In this document: positions 52,424-61,560 of the stretch, piece by piece
Layout of the letters: each line of letters begins with the position of its first letter
How positions within the stretch are numbered: position 1 is the stretch's first letter
Made by a program: the position numbers and the translations under genes
Source of the DNA: Streptomyces sp. CT34
Lineage (GTDB): Bacteria; Actinomycetota; Actinomycetes; Streptomycetales; Streptomycetaceae
Assembly: GCF_000805335.1 (NCBI RefSeq)
Contig: NZ_KN708638.1
Span: forward strand, 6,919,616-6,983,615
DNA length: 64,000 bases
Direction of reading: 5' to 3'
The notes under the pieces: generated by a model
The model's database searches: none
The model's input: the letters and a program-made list of their open reading frames with translations, nothing else
Told to the model about the DNA's origin: nothing

Positions 52424-53155
52424 ATGGCGATTGAGCTGCCGGATGAGGTGGTGTCGTTCCTTGAGTTCATCGGGGTGAACTGGCCGAACGTCAATGAGGA
52501 CAAGGTTCGCGAGTTCGCGTCCCATGTGCGGGACTTCGCGCAGAAGCTGGAAGAGACCCACAAGGACTCGACCTCGACGGTCCATCAGTTGGCCGAGGTA
52601 TATCAAGGGGCGTCGTACGAGGCGCTGTTGGCCAAGTGGGGACAGCTATCCAACAGCCATATGACGGAGTTGGTCAACGCCTGTCACACAGTGGCCACCG
52701 CCCTGGATGTCGCCGCGGACACGATCGTGGCGATGAAGGTGGAGGCGATCGGCGAACTGATCGTGCTGGCCATCACGTTCGTGGCCGATCAGGCTGCCGC
52801 GGCGGTCACTCTCGGGATCGCGGAGGCGGCCGAGGCGTTGGTGATCGCGGCGGGCAAGAAGCTGGTGAACTTCCTTGAGCAGCAGTTGGAGCAGTACATC
52901 ATCGGGCAGGTCATCGAGGCGGCGATCGACCCGTTGGTGGAGGTGGTCGGCAAGGCGGTGAGCGGCATGGTCTTCCAGGCCGCCGAGTCCGCGCTCGGCG
53001 TCTCCGGCCGCGGGGGCGGTGGCGCGGGGGCGAGTTTCTCCATCCATCCCGAGGAGTTGCACAAGCGCGCGGAGGTGTTGCGCGGGCACGCGCAGACCGT
53101 GGCGTCGCACGCCGCTGAGTTCGAGTCGAAGGCCGCGGGGGTGAGCTTCGGATGA
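52424..53155 (+). CDS. WXG100/LXG-like helical carrier protein of the RHS toxin operon
   Basis: 243 residues. The N-terminal 110 residues are a helical hairpin with the WPNVNEDKVREFASHVRDF and AEVYQGASYEALLAKWGQL pattern of the WXG100/LXG superfamily, followed by a hydrophobic region (AIGELIVLAITFVADQAAAA). A Gly-rich linker and a helical tail follow (PEELHKRAEVLRGHAQ). Such proteins guide partner toxins to type VII secretion in Gram-positive bacteria. ATGA links it to the RHS gene. Confidence 0.8.
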   Translation: MAIELPDEVVSFLEFIGVNWPNVNEDKVREFASHVRDFAQKLEETHKDSTSTVHQLAEVYQGASYEALLAKWGQLSNSHMTELVNACHTVATALDVAADTIVAMKVEAIGELIVLAITFVADQAAAAVTLGIAEAAEALVIAAGKKLVNFLEQQLEQYIIGQVIEAAIDPLVEVVGKAVSGMVFQAAESALGVSGRGGGGAGASFSIHPEELHKRAEVLRGHAQTVASHAAEFESKAAGVSFG

Positions 53156-56100
53156 GCAACCGGATCGTCAAGGCGCTGGAGCACGGCGCGGAGAAGCTGG
53201 GCAAGACCCTGGCCAAGGACGCGAGCAAGGCCGTTCGGGACCTGTATCACGGGGCGGGGGACCGGCTGAAGAAGGTCGCCACCAACCACGCCGAGAACGA
53301 CGCCAAACACGCCGCCGAACTCGACAAGCTCCTCAAGGGCAACAAGGGAGACATGCCGCGCGCCCCGCACCCCACGAGCGGAGGTGGCCGGTCCGGCGGC
53401 CGCACATCCTCCGGAGGCCGGGGGCGTCAGCAGGTGGAGAACCCGCATGAGGCCGGGCGTCCGCCGGAGTCCGTGTGTCCCGGCGGTGAGCCGGTCGACA
53501 TGGCGACGGGCCGGATGTTCATCGAGCAGATGGATCTCTCGCTTCCGGGGTCCTTGCCGCTGCTGTTCAAGCGTTCCTTCGAGTCCGGTTACCAGGCCGG
53601 GCGTTGGATGGGCCCGCGCTGGGTGTGCACCTTCGACGAGCGGCTGGAGATCGACGCCGAGGGCGTGGTGTACCTCAGTGCGGACCGGACCGCACAGGCG
53701 TACCCCCACCCGGCGTCCGACGAGCCCACCCAGGCGACGGCCGGCGCCCGCCTGGACCTGGAGGTGGAGGAGCCGACCGGCTGCTACATCCTTACCGATG
53801 TCGCCACGGGCCTGGTAAGGGAGTTCACGCCGCAGCCGGACGGCGAGACAGCGCTGCTGACCGGAATACGCGACCGAGCCGGGCGCCGGGTTGATTTCGC
53901 CTATGGGGCGGACGGCACCCCGCTGAGCATGACCCACTCCGGAGGCTACCGCCTCCTGGTCACCGTGGACGCCGGCCGGATCACCGCCCTGTACCTGGTC
54001 GGCGCGTGCGGGGACGGCACTGACGCCCTGGTGGCGCGGTACGGCTACACCGACGGTCACCTGACCGCGGTCTACAACTCCTCCGGCCGGCCCCTGACCT
54101 TCGCCAACGACGACCAGGGCCGGATCCTTTCCTGGACCGACCGCAACGGCACCCAATACCTCTACACCTACGACCAGTTCGACAGGGTGGTGGAGGAGGG
54201 CGGCGCCGACGGGTCGCTCAAGTTCCGCTTCGCATACGGCGACCCGGATCCGGTCACCGGCATCAAGGTCCACACCGAGACCAACGCACTCGGCCACACC
54301 ACCCGTTACGAGGTCAACGAGCGCGCCCAGATCGTCGCCGAGACCGACCCGCTCGGGAACACCACCACCTTCGAACGCGACGAGTACGACACCCTGCTCG
54401 CCCAGACCGACCCGCTCGGCCACACCACCCGCTTCGCCTACGACGACACCGGCGGGCTCATCAGCGTCATCCGCCCGGACGGCGAACACTCCACAGCCAC
54501 CTACTTCGGCGATTCCAACCTGCCCACGCTCATCACCAGGCCGGGCGGCGTGACCTGGCGGCAGACCTACGACACGGCCGGACGCCGTACCTCGCTCACC
54601 GACCCGACCGGCGCCGCCACCCACTACGGCTACGACGAGACCGGCAACCTGGCCTCTGTCACCGACCCCTTCGGCCACACCACCCTGATCCGCTGCAACC
54701 CGGCCGGACTGCCCGTCGAGGTCACCGACCGGGCCGGAGCCACCAGCCGCTACGTCCGCGACGCCTTCGGCCGAGTCACCGCCATCACCGACCAGTTGGG
54801 GCAGGTCACCCGGCTGACGTGGAGCATCGAGGGGCGGCTGACTTCGTACTCCGCCCCAGACGGAACCACCGAGACGTGGGAATACGACGACGAGGGCAAC
54901 CTCCTCGCGCATACCGACAGGCTCGGCCAGGTCACCAGCTTCGCCTACACCCCCTTCGAGACCCTCGCCGCCCGGACGGACCCCGACGGCACGCGGCTCA
55001 CCTTCCGCTACGACGCCCACATGCAACTCGTCGCCGTCACGAACGGCATGGGCCAAAGCTGGACCTACACCTACGACGCCGCCGGCCGCCTCATCTCGGA
55101 GACCGATTTCGACGGCCGGACCGTCAACTACCGCCTGGACGCCGCCGGACAGGTCATCTCGCGCACCGATCCGCTGGGCCAGCAGATCCAGTACAGCTAC
55201 GACGTGCTCGGCCAGTTGGTCACGAAGCACGCCGGCGGAACGACCACCAGCTACCAGTACGACATCGCCGGGCACCTGATCCGCGCCACCAGCCCGGACG
55301 CCGACGTCCTCCGCAGCCTCGACGCCCTGGGCAACCTGCTGACCGAAACCGTCAACGGACGCACCCTCACCCACACCCGCGACCTCCTCGGTCGCCTCAC
55401 TAGCCGCACCACCCCCAGCGGCCACACCAGCACCTGGACCTACGACCAGACAGACCGCCCTACCTCCCTGACCACCCCCGGCGGCACGCTCGACTTCGCC
55501 TACGACGCAGCCGGCCACGAGATCGAACGCGCCCTCGGTGGCAGTGTCACCCTGGCCAGCGCGTGGGATACCGAACACCGCCTCACCGGCCAGATCCTCC
55601 GGTCCGGACGGACGGTGCTGCAACGCCGTGACTACTCCTATCGCGCCGACGGCATCCTGACTGGTGTCGAGGACCTGCTCAGCGGCCCCCGTACCTTCGA
55701 CGTCGACACCGCCGGCCGCGTCACGGCCGTGCAGGCCGCCACCTGGACGGAGAGCTACGCCTACGACCCGGCAGGCAACCTCACCGACGCCGACTGGCCC
55801 GCTTCCGGCTCCCACCGAGCGGCAGTAGGCAACCGCACATACGACGGCACCCGGCTCACCACTGCCGGCCGCGTCCGCTACGAATACGACGCCGCGGGCC
55901 GCATCACGCTCCGCCAGGTCACGCGCCTCTCCAAGAAGCCCGCCACCTGGCACTACACCTGGGACGCCGAGGACCGCCTCACCCACGTCACCACCCCCGA
56001 CGGCAGCCACTGGCGCTACACCTACGACCCCTTCGGCCGTCGCATCAGCAAAGAACGCCTCGCCGCGGATGGCACCACCGCCGAAGAGCGCACCGACTTC

Positions 56101-56982
56101 ACCTGGGACGGCGCCAACCTCGCCGAACAGACCACCTACGCACCCGCCCTCCCCGGCCCGTACACCATGAGTTGGGAACACCGAGGCCGGCACCCACTCA
56201 CCCAGACCGAATCCATCACCACCCCGGCGACCGCCGACAGCCCGCAAGACCAGATCGACCGCAGATTCTTCGCGATCGTCACCGATCTCATCGGCACGCC
56301 GACCGAACTCATCGACACCGCCACCGACACCATCGCCTGGCGCACCGTCCCCACCCTCTGGGGCAACTCCACCTGGGCGGCCGACAGCACCACCACCACA
56401 CCCCTGCGCTTCCCCGGCCAGTACTTCGACCCCGAGACCCGCCTCCACTACAACCTCAACCGCTACTACGACCCCGAGACCGCCCGCTACACCACCCCCG
56501 ACCCGCTGGGTCTCAGTCCCGCGCCGAATCCCAACGCCTACGTCCACAACCCGCACACCTGGTGCGACCCCCTCGGCCTCATGCCGGACGACAGCACCGA
56601 TCTCCGGAAGGAGCTGATGGACCTCGGCAAGCAGCGCATCCAAGATGTCGCCGGCACCCTCAAGGAAGGCGAGCAGGCCCCGGGCGCGTACTCTGTGGGA
56701 CGAGACCGCACAACAGGTAAGACCTACTACGGCGAAAGCGGCCCGGACACCGGCCACGAAAAGGCCGTGACCGACGCGATGCCTGCCGAATCGCAGCACC
56801 CGACCGGCCGCCCGCCCGGAGTGTGCGGCGAACCGCGGATGTTCACCAACGCGATCAAGGATGGCGCGGATCCCAAGAACATCGACCTGGTTACCGTCAA
56901 CCCCAAGGGAAAAAAGTTCAAGATGTGTGCCAATTGCCAGACGTGGGTGCCTGGGTTCGGAGGGGAGGTGCTCACCGGATGA
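53152..56982 (+). CDS. RHS-repeat polymorphic toxin with YwqJ-like deaminase tip
   Basis: 1,276 residues. A helical N-terminus is followed by the DUF6531 segment (PVDMATGRMFIEQMDLSLPG, about 115-135). Then come about 900 residues of RHS/YD repeats (YDAAGRL, GNLTDADWP, RYYDPETARYTTPDPLGLS) and the cut-site core DPLGLMP (about 1,143). The last 130 residues are the toxin, with GVCGEPRMFTNAIKDGADP and GKKFKMCANCQTWVPGF: CxE plus CxxC zinc-binding motifs as in YwqJ-type deaminases. That fold deaminates nucleotides or nucleic acids. It is preceded by a WXG-like carrier gene and followed by a SUKH-3 immunity gene, overlaps on both sides. Confidence 0.9.
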   Translation: MSNRIVKALEHGAEKLGKTLAKDASKAVRDLYHGAGDRLKKVATNHAENDAKHAAELDKLLKGNKGDMPRAPHPTSGGGRSGGRTSSGGRGRQQVENPHEAGRPPESVCPGGEPVDMATGRMFIEQMDLSLPGSLPLLFKRSFESGYQAGRWMGPRWVCTFDERLEIDAEGVVYLSADRTAQAYPHPASDEPTQATAGARLDLEVEEPTGCYILTDVATGLVREFTPQPDGETALLTGIRDRAGRRVDFAYGADGTPLSMTHSGGYRLLVTVDAGRITALYLVGACGDGTDALVARYGYTDGHLTAVYNSSGRPLTFANDDQGRILSWTDRNGTQYLYTYDQFDRVVEEGGADGSLKFRFAYGDPDPVTGIKVHTETNALGHTTRYEVNERAQIVAETDPLGNTTTFERDEYDTLLAQTDPLGHTTRFAYDDTGGLISVIRPDGEHSTATYFGDSNLPTLITRPGGVTWRQTYDTAGRRTSLTDPTGAATHYGYDETGNLASVTDPFGHTTLIRCNPAGLPVEVTDRAGATSRYVRDAFGRVTAITDQLGQVTRLTWSIEGRLTSYSAPDGTTETWEYDDEGNLLAHTDRLGQVTSFAYTPFETLAARTDPDGTRLTFRYDAHMQLVAVTNGMGQSWTYTYDAAGRLISETDFDGRTVNYRLDAAGQVISRTDPLGQQIQYSYDVLGQLVTKHAGGTTTSYQYDIAGHLIRATSPDADVLRSLDALGNLLTETVNGRTLTHTRDLLGRLTSRTTPSGHTSTWTYDQTDRPTSLTTPGGTLDFAYDAAGHEIERALGGSVTLASAWDTEHRLTGQILRSGRTVLQRRDYSYRADGILTGVEDLLSGPRTFDVDTAGRVTAVQAATWTESYAYDPAGNLTDADWPASGSHRAAVGNRTYDGTRLTTAGRVRYEYDAAGRITLRQVTRLSKKPATWHYTWDAEDRLTHVTTPDGSHWRYTYDPFGRRISKERLAADGTTAEERTDFTWDGANLAEQTTYAPALPGPYTMSWEHRGRHPLTQTESITTPATADSPQDQIDRRFFAIVTDLIGTPTELIDTATDTIAWRTVPTLWGNSTWAADSTTTTPLRFPGQYFDPETRLHYNLNRYYDPETARYTTPDPLGLSPAPNPNAYVHNPHTWCDPLGLMPDDSTDLRKELMDLGKQRIQDVAGTLKEGEQAPGAYSVGRDRTTGKTYYGESGPDTGHEKAVTDAMPAESQHPTGRPPGVCGEPRMFTNAIKDGADPKNIDLVTVNPKGKKFKMCANCQTWVPGFGGEVLTG

Positions 56983-57440
56983 GCGGGAACACCGAACGTC
57001 GGGAACTCGATGAGCTGCGGAACTCGCTTGCCGGAAGCGCGCGTTTCGAGATCCACCCGCTGAATATCGCGGAGGCGCGTCGACGATACGAAGAGGAAGG
57101 GTTCGAATTCACCGCTGGTGTCCGGGAATTCCTGGAAACCTACGGCGAGTTCACCGTGACCTGGTCCTACCGCTTCGGTGAGACGTTCCTCACCACTTCG
57201 GTGGAGGAGACGATGGACTCGGCGCACTCACTACCCAGGAGTGTGAGCATCTTCGGCAAGCGCATCGGCCGTCCCGTCCTGCTTGTCGGAACGGCCACCG
57301 ATACGCAGGAGGCCGTTCTGCTGGCCGACAACGGCGACGTCTACCTTGCCGGTGACGCGGGAATCCAGCGGGTCGCCAACGGTTTCGACAACGCGGTCCG
57401 GGCCCTTGTCGCAGACGACTGGGACAAGACGTTCTTCTGA
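56979..57440 (+). CDS. SUKH-3-like immunity protein
   Basis: 153 residues. The first half contains LNIAEARRRYEEEGFEFTAG and REFLETYGEFTV as in SUKH-family proteins, then SIFGKRIGRPVLLVGTATD and VYLAGDAGIQRVANGFDNAV with the alternating small-residue pattern of the SUKH core, ending VADDWDKTFF. SUKH proteins protect the producer from the linked toxin; SUKH-3 has been linked with deaminase toxins. The start overlaps the RHS stop. A perfect terminator hairpin follows. Confidence 0.82.
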   Translation: MSGNTERRELDELRNSLAGSARFEIHPLNIAEARRRYEEEGFEFTAGVREFLETYGEFTVTWSYRFGETFLTTSVEETMDSAHSLPRSVSIFGKRIGRPVLLVGTATDTQEAVLLADNGDVYLAGDAGIQRVANGFDNAVRALVADDWDKTFF

Positions 57441-57448
57441 AACTGGAG

Positions 57449-57486
57449 CCGTCCCCAACGGATCTCATGGGGGCCGTTGGGGACGG
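57449..57486 (+). terminator. Terminator after the toxin-immunity operon
   Basis: CCGTCCCCAACGG (57449-57461) and CCGTTGGGGACGG (57474-57486) are exact 13-bp arms with a 12-base loop. It stops the WXG-RHS-SUKH operon. Confidence 0.85.
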
Positions 57487-57516
57487 ACGCCGCGTGAGGA
57501 GGCCACTGGATCACCG

Positions 57517-58351
57517 GACGCTCCTCATTGGAACTCAGGCAAGCAGGGCCTGACACACTCACGCAGATGACCGGGGTGCGGCACGACCAGCCCGCGTTTG
57601 CGGCTTCCGTCGAGGGGCCAAACCGGCCGTTATGGCGCCGATACGGTGACCGCGAGGTACTCGCGGCGATCATCTTTGTGGCCACAACGGGTTGCACGTG
57701 GCGGCAGTTGCCGCCGGTCTTCGGGCCGTCGGGGCCGACCGCGCACCGGCGCTTCACCGAGTGGTCCGCTGCCCGCGTGTGGGCGAAGCTACACCGGCTG
57801 ATCCTTGATGAGCTGGGCTCGCGCGGTGATCTGGACTGGTCGCGCTGCGCGATCGACTCGGTGAACATGCGAGCCTTCAAAGGGGGGAACTGACAGGTCC
57901 GAATCCTGTCGACCGGGGCAAGAAAGGCTCAAAGATCCACTTGATCACCGAGCGGACCGGTGTACCCGTGTCCATCGGTATCTCCGGCGCCAACCTCCAC
58001 GACAGCCAGGCCCTCAAGCCCCTCGTACGCGGAATCCCACCCATTCGCTCCCGCCGCGGCCCGCGCAGACGACGCCCCGCCAAGCTGCACGCGGACAAGG
58101 GCTATGACTACGACGACCTGCGTCGATGGCTCCGCAAACGCGGTATCCGACACCGAATCGCCCGCAAGGGCATCGAGTCCTCCACCCGACTGGGCCGGCA
58201 CCGCTGGACCATCGAGCGCACCATGTCATGGCTCGCCGGCTGCCGCCGCCTCCACCTCCGCCACGAACGCAAAGCCGAGCACTTCCTGGCCTTCACCGCC
58301 ATCGCCTGCAGCCTGATCTGCTACCGCAGACTCACCAAACGAGACGACGTC
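57517..58351 (+). mobile_element. IS5-type element, left border of the resistance block
   Basis: The right end (GACGTC at 58346-58351) is shared exactly with the inverted copy at 63425. The left end GACGCTCCTCATTGG is an imperfect match to the inverted right end GACGTCGTCTCGTTTGG. The flanking triplet is TTA; the left flank does not match, so the left limit is approximate. Inside is a two-frame transposase. Confidence 0.82.
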
Positions 58352-58477
58352 TTAACCGCCTCCAGATGCTTCAGCAGGACTACCGCAACCGGCCCTTCGT
58401 CAACGAAGAGCTCTGGGCCGGCAAGCTTGCACGTGCCCTGCGCGCCCAGCCGAGCCTTGCCGAGGCGACGGGCCTGA
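57567..58477 (+). CDS. IS5-family transposase, orfA/orfB by -1 frameshift
   Basis: OrfA from ATG 57567: AAIIFVATTGCTWRQLPPVFG, GPTAHRRFTEWSAARVWAKL and the first catalytic Asp in CAIDSVNMRAFKGGN, stopping at 57893. OrfB continues in the -1 frame through AAAGGGGGG at about 57880: KKGSKIHLITERTGVPVSIG, LHADKGYDYDDLRRWLRKRG and WTIERTMSWLAGCRRLHLRH. In the inverted copy orfB ends in GAC GTC TAA, with TAA partly from the flank. Here the flank is TTA, so the frame reads through into flanking sequence to 58477. Confidence 0.87.
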
Positions 58478-58563
58478 ACTACATCCGAATCGAACAATCC
58501 CCGTCTTGGGAGGCTGAACGGTTCGTCGAGGAAGAGGCCGCACGCGACGATCGCGACGGGTAG
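58355..58563 (+). pseudogene. C-terminal tail of a gene cut by the IS
   Basis: The frame reads LQQDYRNRPFVNEELWAGK, LARALRAQPSLAEATGLNYI and RIEQSPSWEAERFVEEEAAR then stop at 58563. No start is present; the IS adjoins the upstream side. Not recognised as a known family. Confidence 0.55.
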
Positions 58564-58580
58564 GCGCTGGTGGATACCCT

Positions 58581-59171
58581 CTACCCCTTTGGCGCTCTGG
58601 GGCTCATCCCGGCGAAGACTGCTCGTAGGACACGGTCGATGTACTCGTGCGTGATCGGCTGCTGGGTGATCAGGAGTCGGTAGTAGAGGGGGCCGGACAG
58701 GACGTCGAAGGCCAGGTCGAGGTCGAAGTCGGCAGCGAGCTCCCCCTGTTCCTTGGCGATCTTGAGGCGTGCCAGCGTGTCGGCGGTCTGCGGCTCGATG
58801 AATCGTTGGTGGAGCGCGGTGGCGACTGCCGGATCGTGTTGCGCTTCACCGATGAGGGCGCGGTACAGCGGGCCCCAAGGCGGTTGCCCCAGCAGGTCGA
58901 CGGCCTTGGTCATCGTCTCGCGCAGGTCGGCGACGACGTCGCCGGTGTTGGGATGGCTCAGCCCGTCGGTGCTCAGGGTGAGGACCGCGTCCAGGAAGAG
59001 CAGACCTCGGGAAGGCCAGCGGCGGTAAACGGTGTGTTTGCCCACGCCGGCCCTGGTGGCGACCGCCTCGATGCTGAGCTTGGCGTAGCCGACCTCCAGG
59101 GCCAGGTCGAGCGCGGCTTTCGTGATCGTTTCGGTGCGATGGTCGGCACGGCCGGCGCGGCGATCGGTCAT
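58581..59171 (-). CDS. TetR-family repressor
   Basis: 196 residues. The N-terminal HTH is ITKAALDLALEVGYAKLSIE, AVATRAGVGKHTVYRRWPSR, and the ligand domain is the all-helical remainder with LLFLDAVLTLSTDGLSHP and YIDRVLRAVFAGMSP at the end. It is divergent from the FAD monooxygenase gene with two perfect palindromes in the spacer. It probably represses itself and the resistance genes and is induced by a substrate of the block. Confidence 0.9.
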   Translation of the reverse strand: MTDRRAGRADHRTETITKAALDLALEVGYAKLSIEAVATRAGVGKHTVYRRWPSRGLLFLDAVLTLSTDGLSHPNTGDVVADLRETMTKAVDLLGQPPWGPLYRALIGEAQHDPAVATALHQRFIEPQTADTLARLKIAKEQGELAADFDLDLAFDVLSGPLYYRLLITQQPITHEYIDRVLRAVFAGMSPRAPKG

Positions 59172-59183
59172 GCCACCACTCTA

Positions 59184-59202
59184 ACGGCACGGTACGTGCC
59201 GT
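59184..59202. promoter_or_regulatory. TetR operator 1
   Basis: ACGGCACG-GTA-CGTGCCGT, perfect 8-bp arms. TTGACA lies immediately after it (59204-59209), a fair -35 for a promoter reading rightward to the monooxygenase, so bound repressor would block that site. Confidence 0.88.
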
Positions 59203-59239
59203 GTTGACAGAGTCCGGCCTCATTGATCACACTCTTGAA

Positions 59240-59258
59240 ACGGCACGGCCCGTGCCGT
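59240..59258. promoter_or_regulatory. TetR operator 2
   Basis: ACGGCACG-GCC-CGTGCCGT, the same arms as operator 1 with a different centre, 56 bases away. It lies just after the expected -10 region of the rightward promoter and 51 bases before the start GTG at 59309. Confidence 0.88.
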
Positions 59259-59308
59259 GTCGTTCTGGAATTTGAATCGCCGCCAAAGGACTGTGGGGGA
59301 AGTGACCA

Positions 59309-60838
59309 GTGGTGGACGCTGATGTGATCGTTGTGGGTGCGGGCCCGACGGGCCTGATGTTGGCTTCTGAACTGCGCCTTGCCGGTGTACGACCGCTGGT
59401 GCTGGAGCGGCAACCTGCCCGCAGAGATACCCCCAAGGCCGGAGGTCTCGGCGGGCAGATCCTTCAACTGCTGGACTACCGGGGCTTGCTGGAACGCTTC
59501 GAAGCCGCCTGCACCGACCCCGTCCCGGCTCCTCGGTTCCCGTTCGGCGGTGTGCATCTGGACCTCACCCGACTGACGGATCCGCCGATGCGCGCATTGC
59601 CGCTGCCGCAACCGATGCTTGAGCGACTGCTCGAAGAGCGCGCCGGCGAACTCGGCGTCGACATCGACCGCGGACACGAAGTGGCCGGGGTGAGCCAGGA
59701 CGATGGCGCGGTGATCGTGGACGTGCGCGGCCCGGATGGGCCGTACCGGGTGACCAGCCACTATCTGGTGGGGTGCGACGGCGCGCGCAGCCGGGTCCGC
59801 GACCGGGCCGGCATTCCGTTCCCCGGCACCACCTACCCGGAAGTCAACCGACTGGCCCAGATCACCCTGCCCGACACGGTGGCCGTGCTCGGCAACGGCG
59901 ATCTCGACGTCCCCGGCTTCGGCGTGATCCCTGCTGGCTTCACCCGGACCGACCGCGGCCTCCTCGGAGTCGGAGCAACGCCGACCTCCAAGGTCGTCTC
60001 CCTCTACACGATCGAAGACGAGACCACCGAGTACGACGACGACACACCGATGACCGTGGCCGAACTCCAGGGCAGCGTCCGCCGCGTGCTCGGCGCGGAC
60101 CTGCCCTTGGGGGAACCGCTTCGACTGTCGCGGTTCACCTTCAAGGCCCGGCAGGCCGAGCGCTACCGCGACGGGCGGATCCTGCTGGCCGGCGATGCGG
60201 CCCATCTGTTCCCCGCCACTGGTGTGGCACTCAACGCCGGCATGCTCGACGCGGTCAACCTGGCCTGGAAACTGGCCGCCGACGTCCACGGCTGGGCACC
60301 GGCTGGTCTACTGGACACCTACCACGACGAACGCCAACTCGCCGGCGCCCGCACCATGTTGCACACCCAAGCGCAGGTTGCCCTGCGGCGCGGGCACGAT
60401 CCGGCCGCCGAAGCGCTTCGCCAGGTCCTCCAGGAACTGCTCGTCGACGAGCAGCCGTTGCGCCGCATGGGAGCGCTCGTCGCCGGGTCCGACACCCGCT
60501 ATGCGATGCCCGGCGCCAACCCTCACGCGTTGGCGGGCACCTTCGCAGCCGACCTCACGCTGCACACCGACCGGGGCACCACCACCGTCGCCGAACTCAT
60601 GCACACCGCACGCCCCCTCCTTCTAGACCTCGCCGACCGCCCAGAGCTCCGCGAGAGGGCCCAAAGCTGGCGACAGCGCGTCGAGGTCCACACCGCCCAA
60701 TGCGACGATCGGCCGGCCGATGCCCTCCTGATCCGCCCGGACGCCCACATCGCCTGGGCCGCGACCATAGACGAACCAGCCGACAGCGCCGGCCCCGCAC
60801 TGCGAGAAGCGCTCAGTGGTTGGTTCGGCACTCCCTGA
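59309..60838 (+). CDS. FAD-dependent monooxygenase (aromatic hydroxylase, Rox-like)
   Basis: 509 residues. VDADVIVVGAGPTGLMLASE is the Rossmann GxGxxG FAD loop, YLVGCDGARSRVRDRAGIPF the DG motif, and DGRILLAGDAAHLFPATGVA LNAGMLDAVNLAWKLAAD the FAD/ribitol region (shown split, GD motif about 290). The last 120 residues are the thioredoxin-like C-terminal domain of the PHBH class A flavin enzymes, as in PgaE and rifampicin monooxygenase. GTG 59309 has GGGGGA eight to twelve bases upstream. Substrate unknown; the company of streptogramin resistance genes and a TetR suggests a drug-modifying role. It is the first gene of the block after the twin operators. Confidence 0.88.
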   Translation: MVDADVIVVGAGPTGLMLASELRLAGVRPLVLERQPARRDTPKAGGLGGQILQLLDYRGLLERFEAACTDPVPAPRFPFGGVHLDLTRLTDPPMRALPLPQPMLERLLEERAGELGVDIDRGHEVAGVSQDDGAVIVDVRGPDGPYRVTSHYLVGCDGARSRVRDRAGIPFPGTTYPEVNRLAQITLPDTVAVLGNGDLDVPGFGVIPAGFTRTDRGLLGVGATPTSKVVSLYTIEDETTEYDDDTPMTVAELQGSVRRVLGADLPLGEPLRLSRFTFKARQAERYRDGRILLAGDAAHLFPATGVALNAGMLDAVNLAWKLAADVHGWAPAGLLDTYHDERQLAGARTMLHTQAQVALRRGHDPAAEALRQVLQELLVDEQPLRRMGALVAGSDTRYAMPGANPHALAGTFAADLTLHTDRGTTTVAELMHTARPLLLDLADRPELRERAQSWRQRVEVHTAQCDDRPADALLIRPDAHIAWAATIDEPADSAGPALREALSGWFGTP

Positions 60839-61060
60839 GAGTGACAGCCGATCACAAGTACCCGAGGGTGCGGACAGGACGACACCCGGCCGTGCGCATG
60901 GCCGCGGCATCCACCGCCAGTGCCGCACCTCCGCCCCACTGACACCCCTTCAGAAAGAAGGGGAGCAAGCCGTGATACCGCCTGCTCCCGACAATCCGAC
61001 CGCCCCGCCTCGCCTACCAGCGGCGACCGGCTCCACAAAGAATCCATGAGGAGATCCGTC
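60839..61060 (+). other. Short non-coding gap
   Basis: No gene is supported. GAGGAG at 61048-61053 is the ribosome-binding site of the next gene. Confidence 0.35.
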
Positions 61061-61459
61061 TTGCAGATCACCGCGTCCACCGTCTCGCTCACCGTCGACG
61101 ATGTCGCCGCGTCCCAGCGGTTCTTCACCACCCATCTCGGCTACGTCGAGCAGGCTGCTGCCGAGGGGTTCGCCTCCCTTTCGCGTGACGACGCGGCGAT
61201 GGACATCGTCCTGCTCGCACGTGGCACCGAAGTGCTGCCGGCCGACCAACGTGATCAGCACGCCTGTGGCCTGATCCTCGCCTTCACCACCACCGGCATC
61301 GAGATCGAGGAGAAGCGGCTGCGCGCCGAGGGCGTCGGGATCACCATGCCGCTGCGCGAGGAGCCCTGGGGCGAGCGCCTCTTCCAGGTCACCGACCCCA
61401 ACGGTGTGATCGTCCAGTTCGTCGAGTGGGTCACCCCGTCCGGCCCCGAGAACGCCTGA
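61061..61459 (+). CDS. VOC-family (glyoxalase/bleomycin-resistance fold) protein
   Basis: 132 residues. TASTVSLTVDDVAASQRFFT, AMDIVLLARGTEVLPADQ, and FQVTDPNGVIVQFVEWVTPS are the betaalphabeta units. TTG 61061 is chosen: GAGGAG is seven bases upstream, whereas ATG 61046 has none. Single-domain VOC proteins bind drugs (bleomycin or mitomycin type) or catalyse metal-dependent reactions. Here it stands within the resistance block, so drug binding is possible. Confidence 0.85.
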   Translation: MQITASTVSLTVDDVAASQRFFTTHLGYVEQAAAEGFASLSRDDAAMDIVLLARGTEVLPADQRDQHACGLILAFTTTGIEIEEKRLRAEGVGITMPLREEPWGERLFQVTDPNGVIVQFVEWVTPSGPENA

Positions 61460-61560
61460 CAGCCCACCGCGTCAAGCCACATCCGGGCCATGCCCCGGCA
61501 ACGCCCGTCCCGGACCGTGTGCGACATCAGCATCCCGCAACCCCGCAAAGGACCCCGGCC

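Noticed and set aside
52789..56799. A 1,336-codon open frame on the minus strand
   Set aside because: It is antisense to the RHS gene, whose repeats and motifs are unmistakable. Long antisense frames are common in GC-rich DNA.
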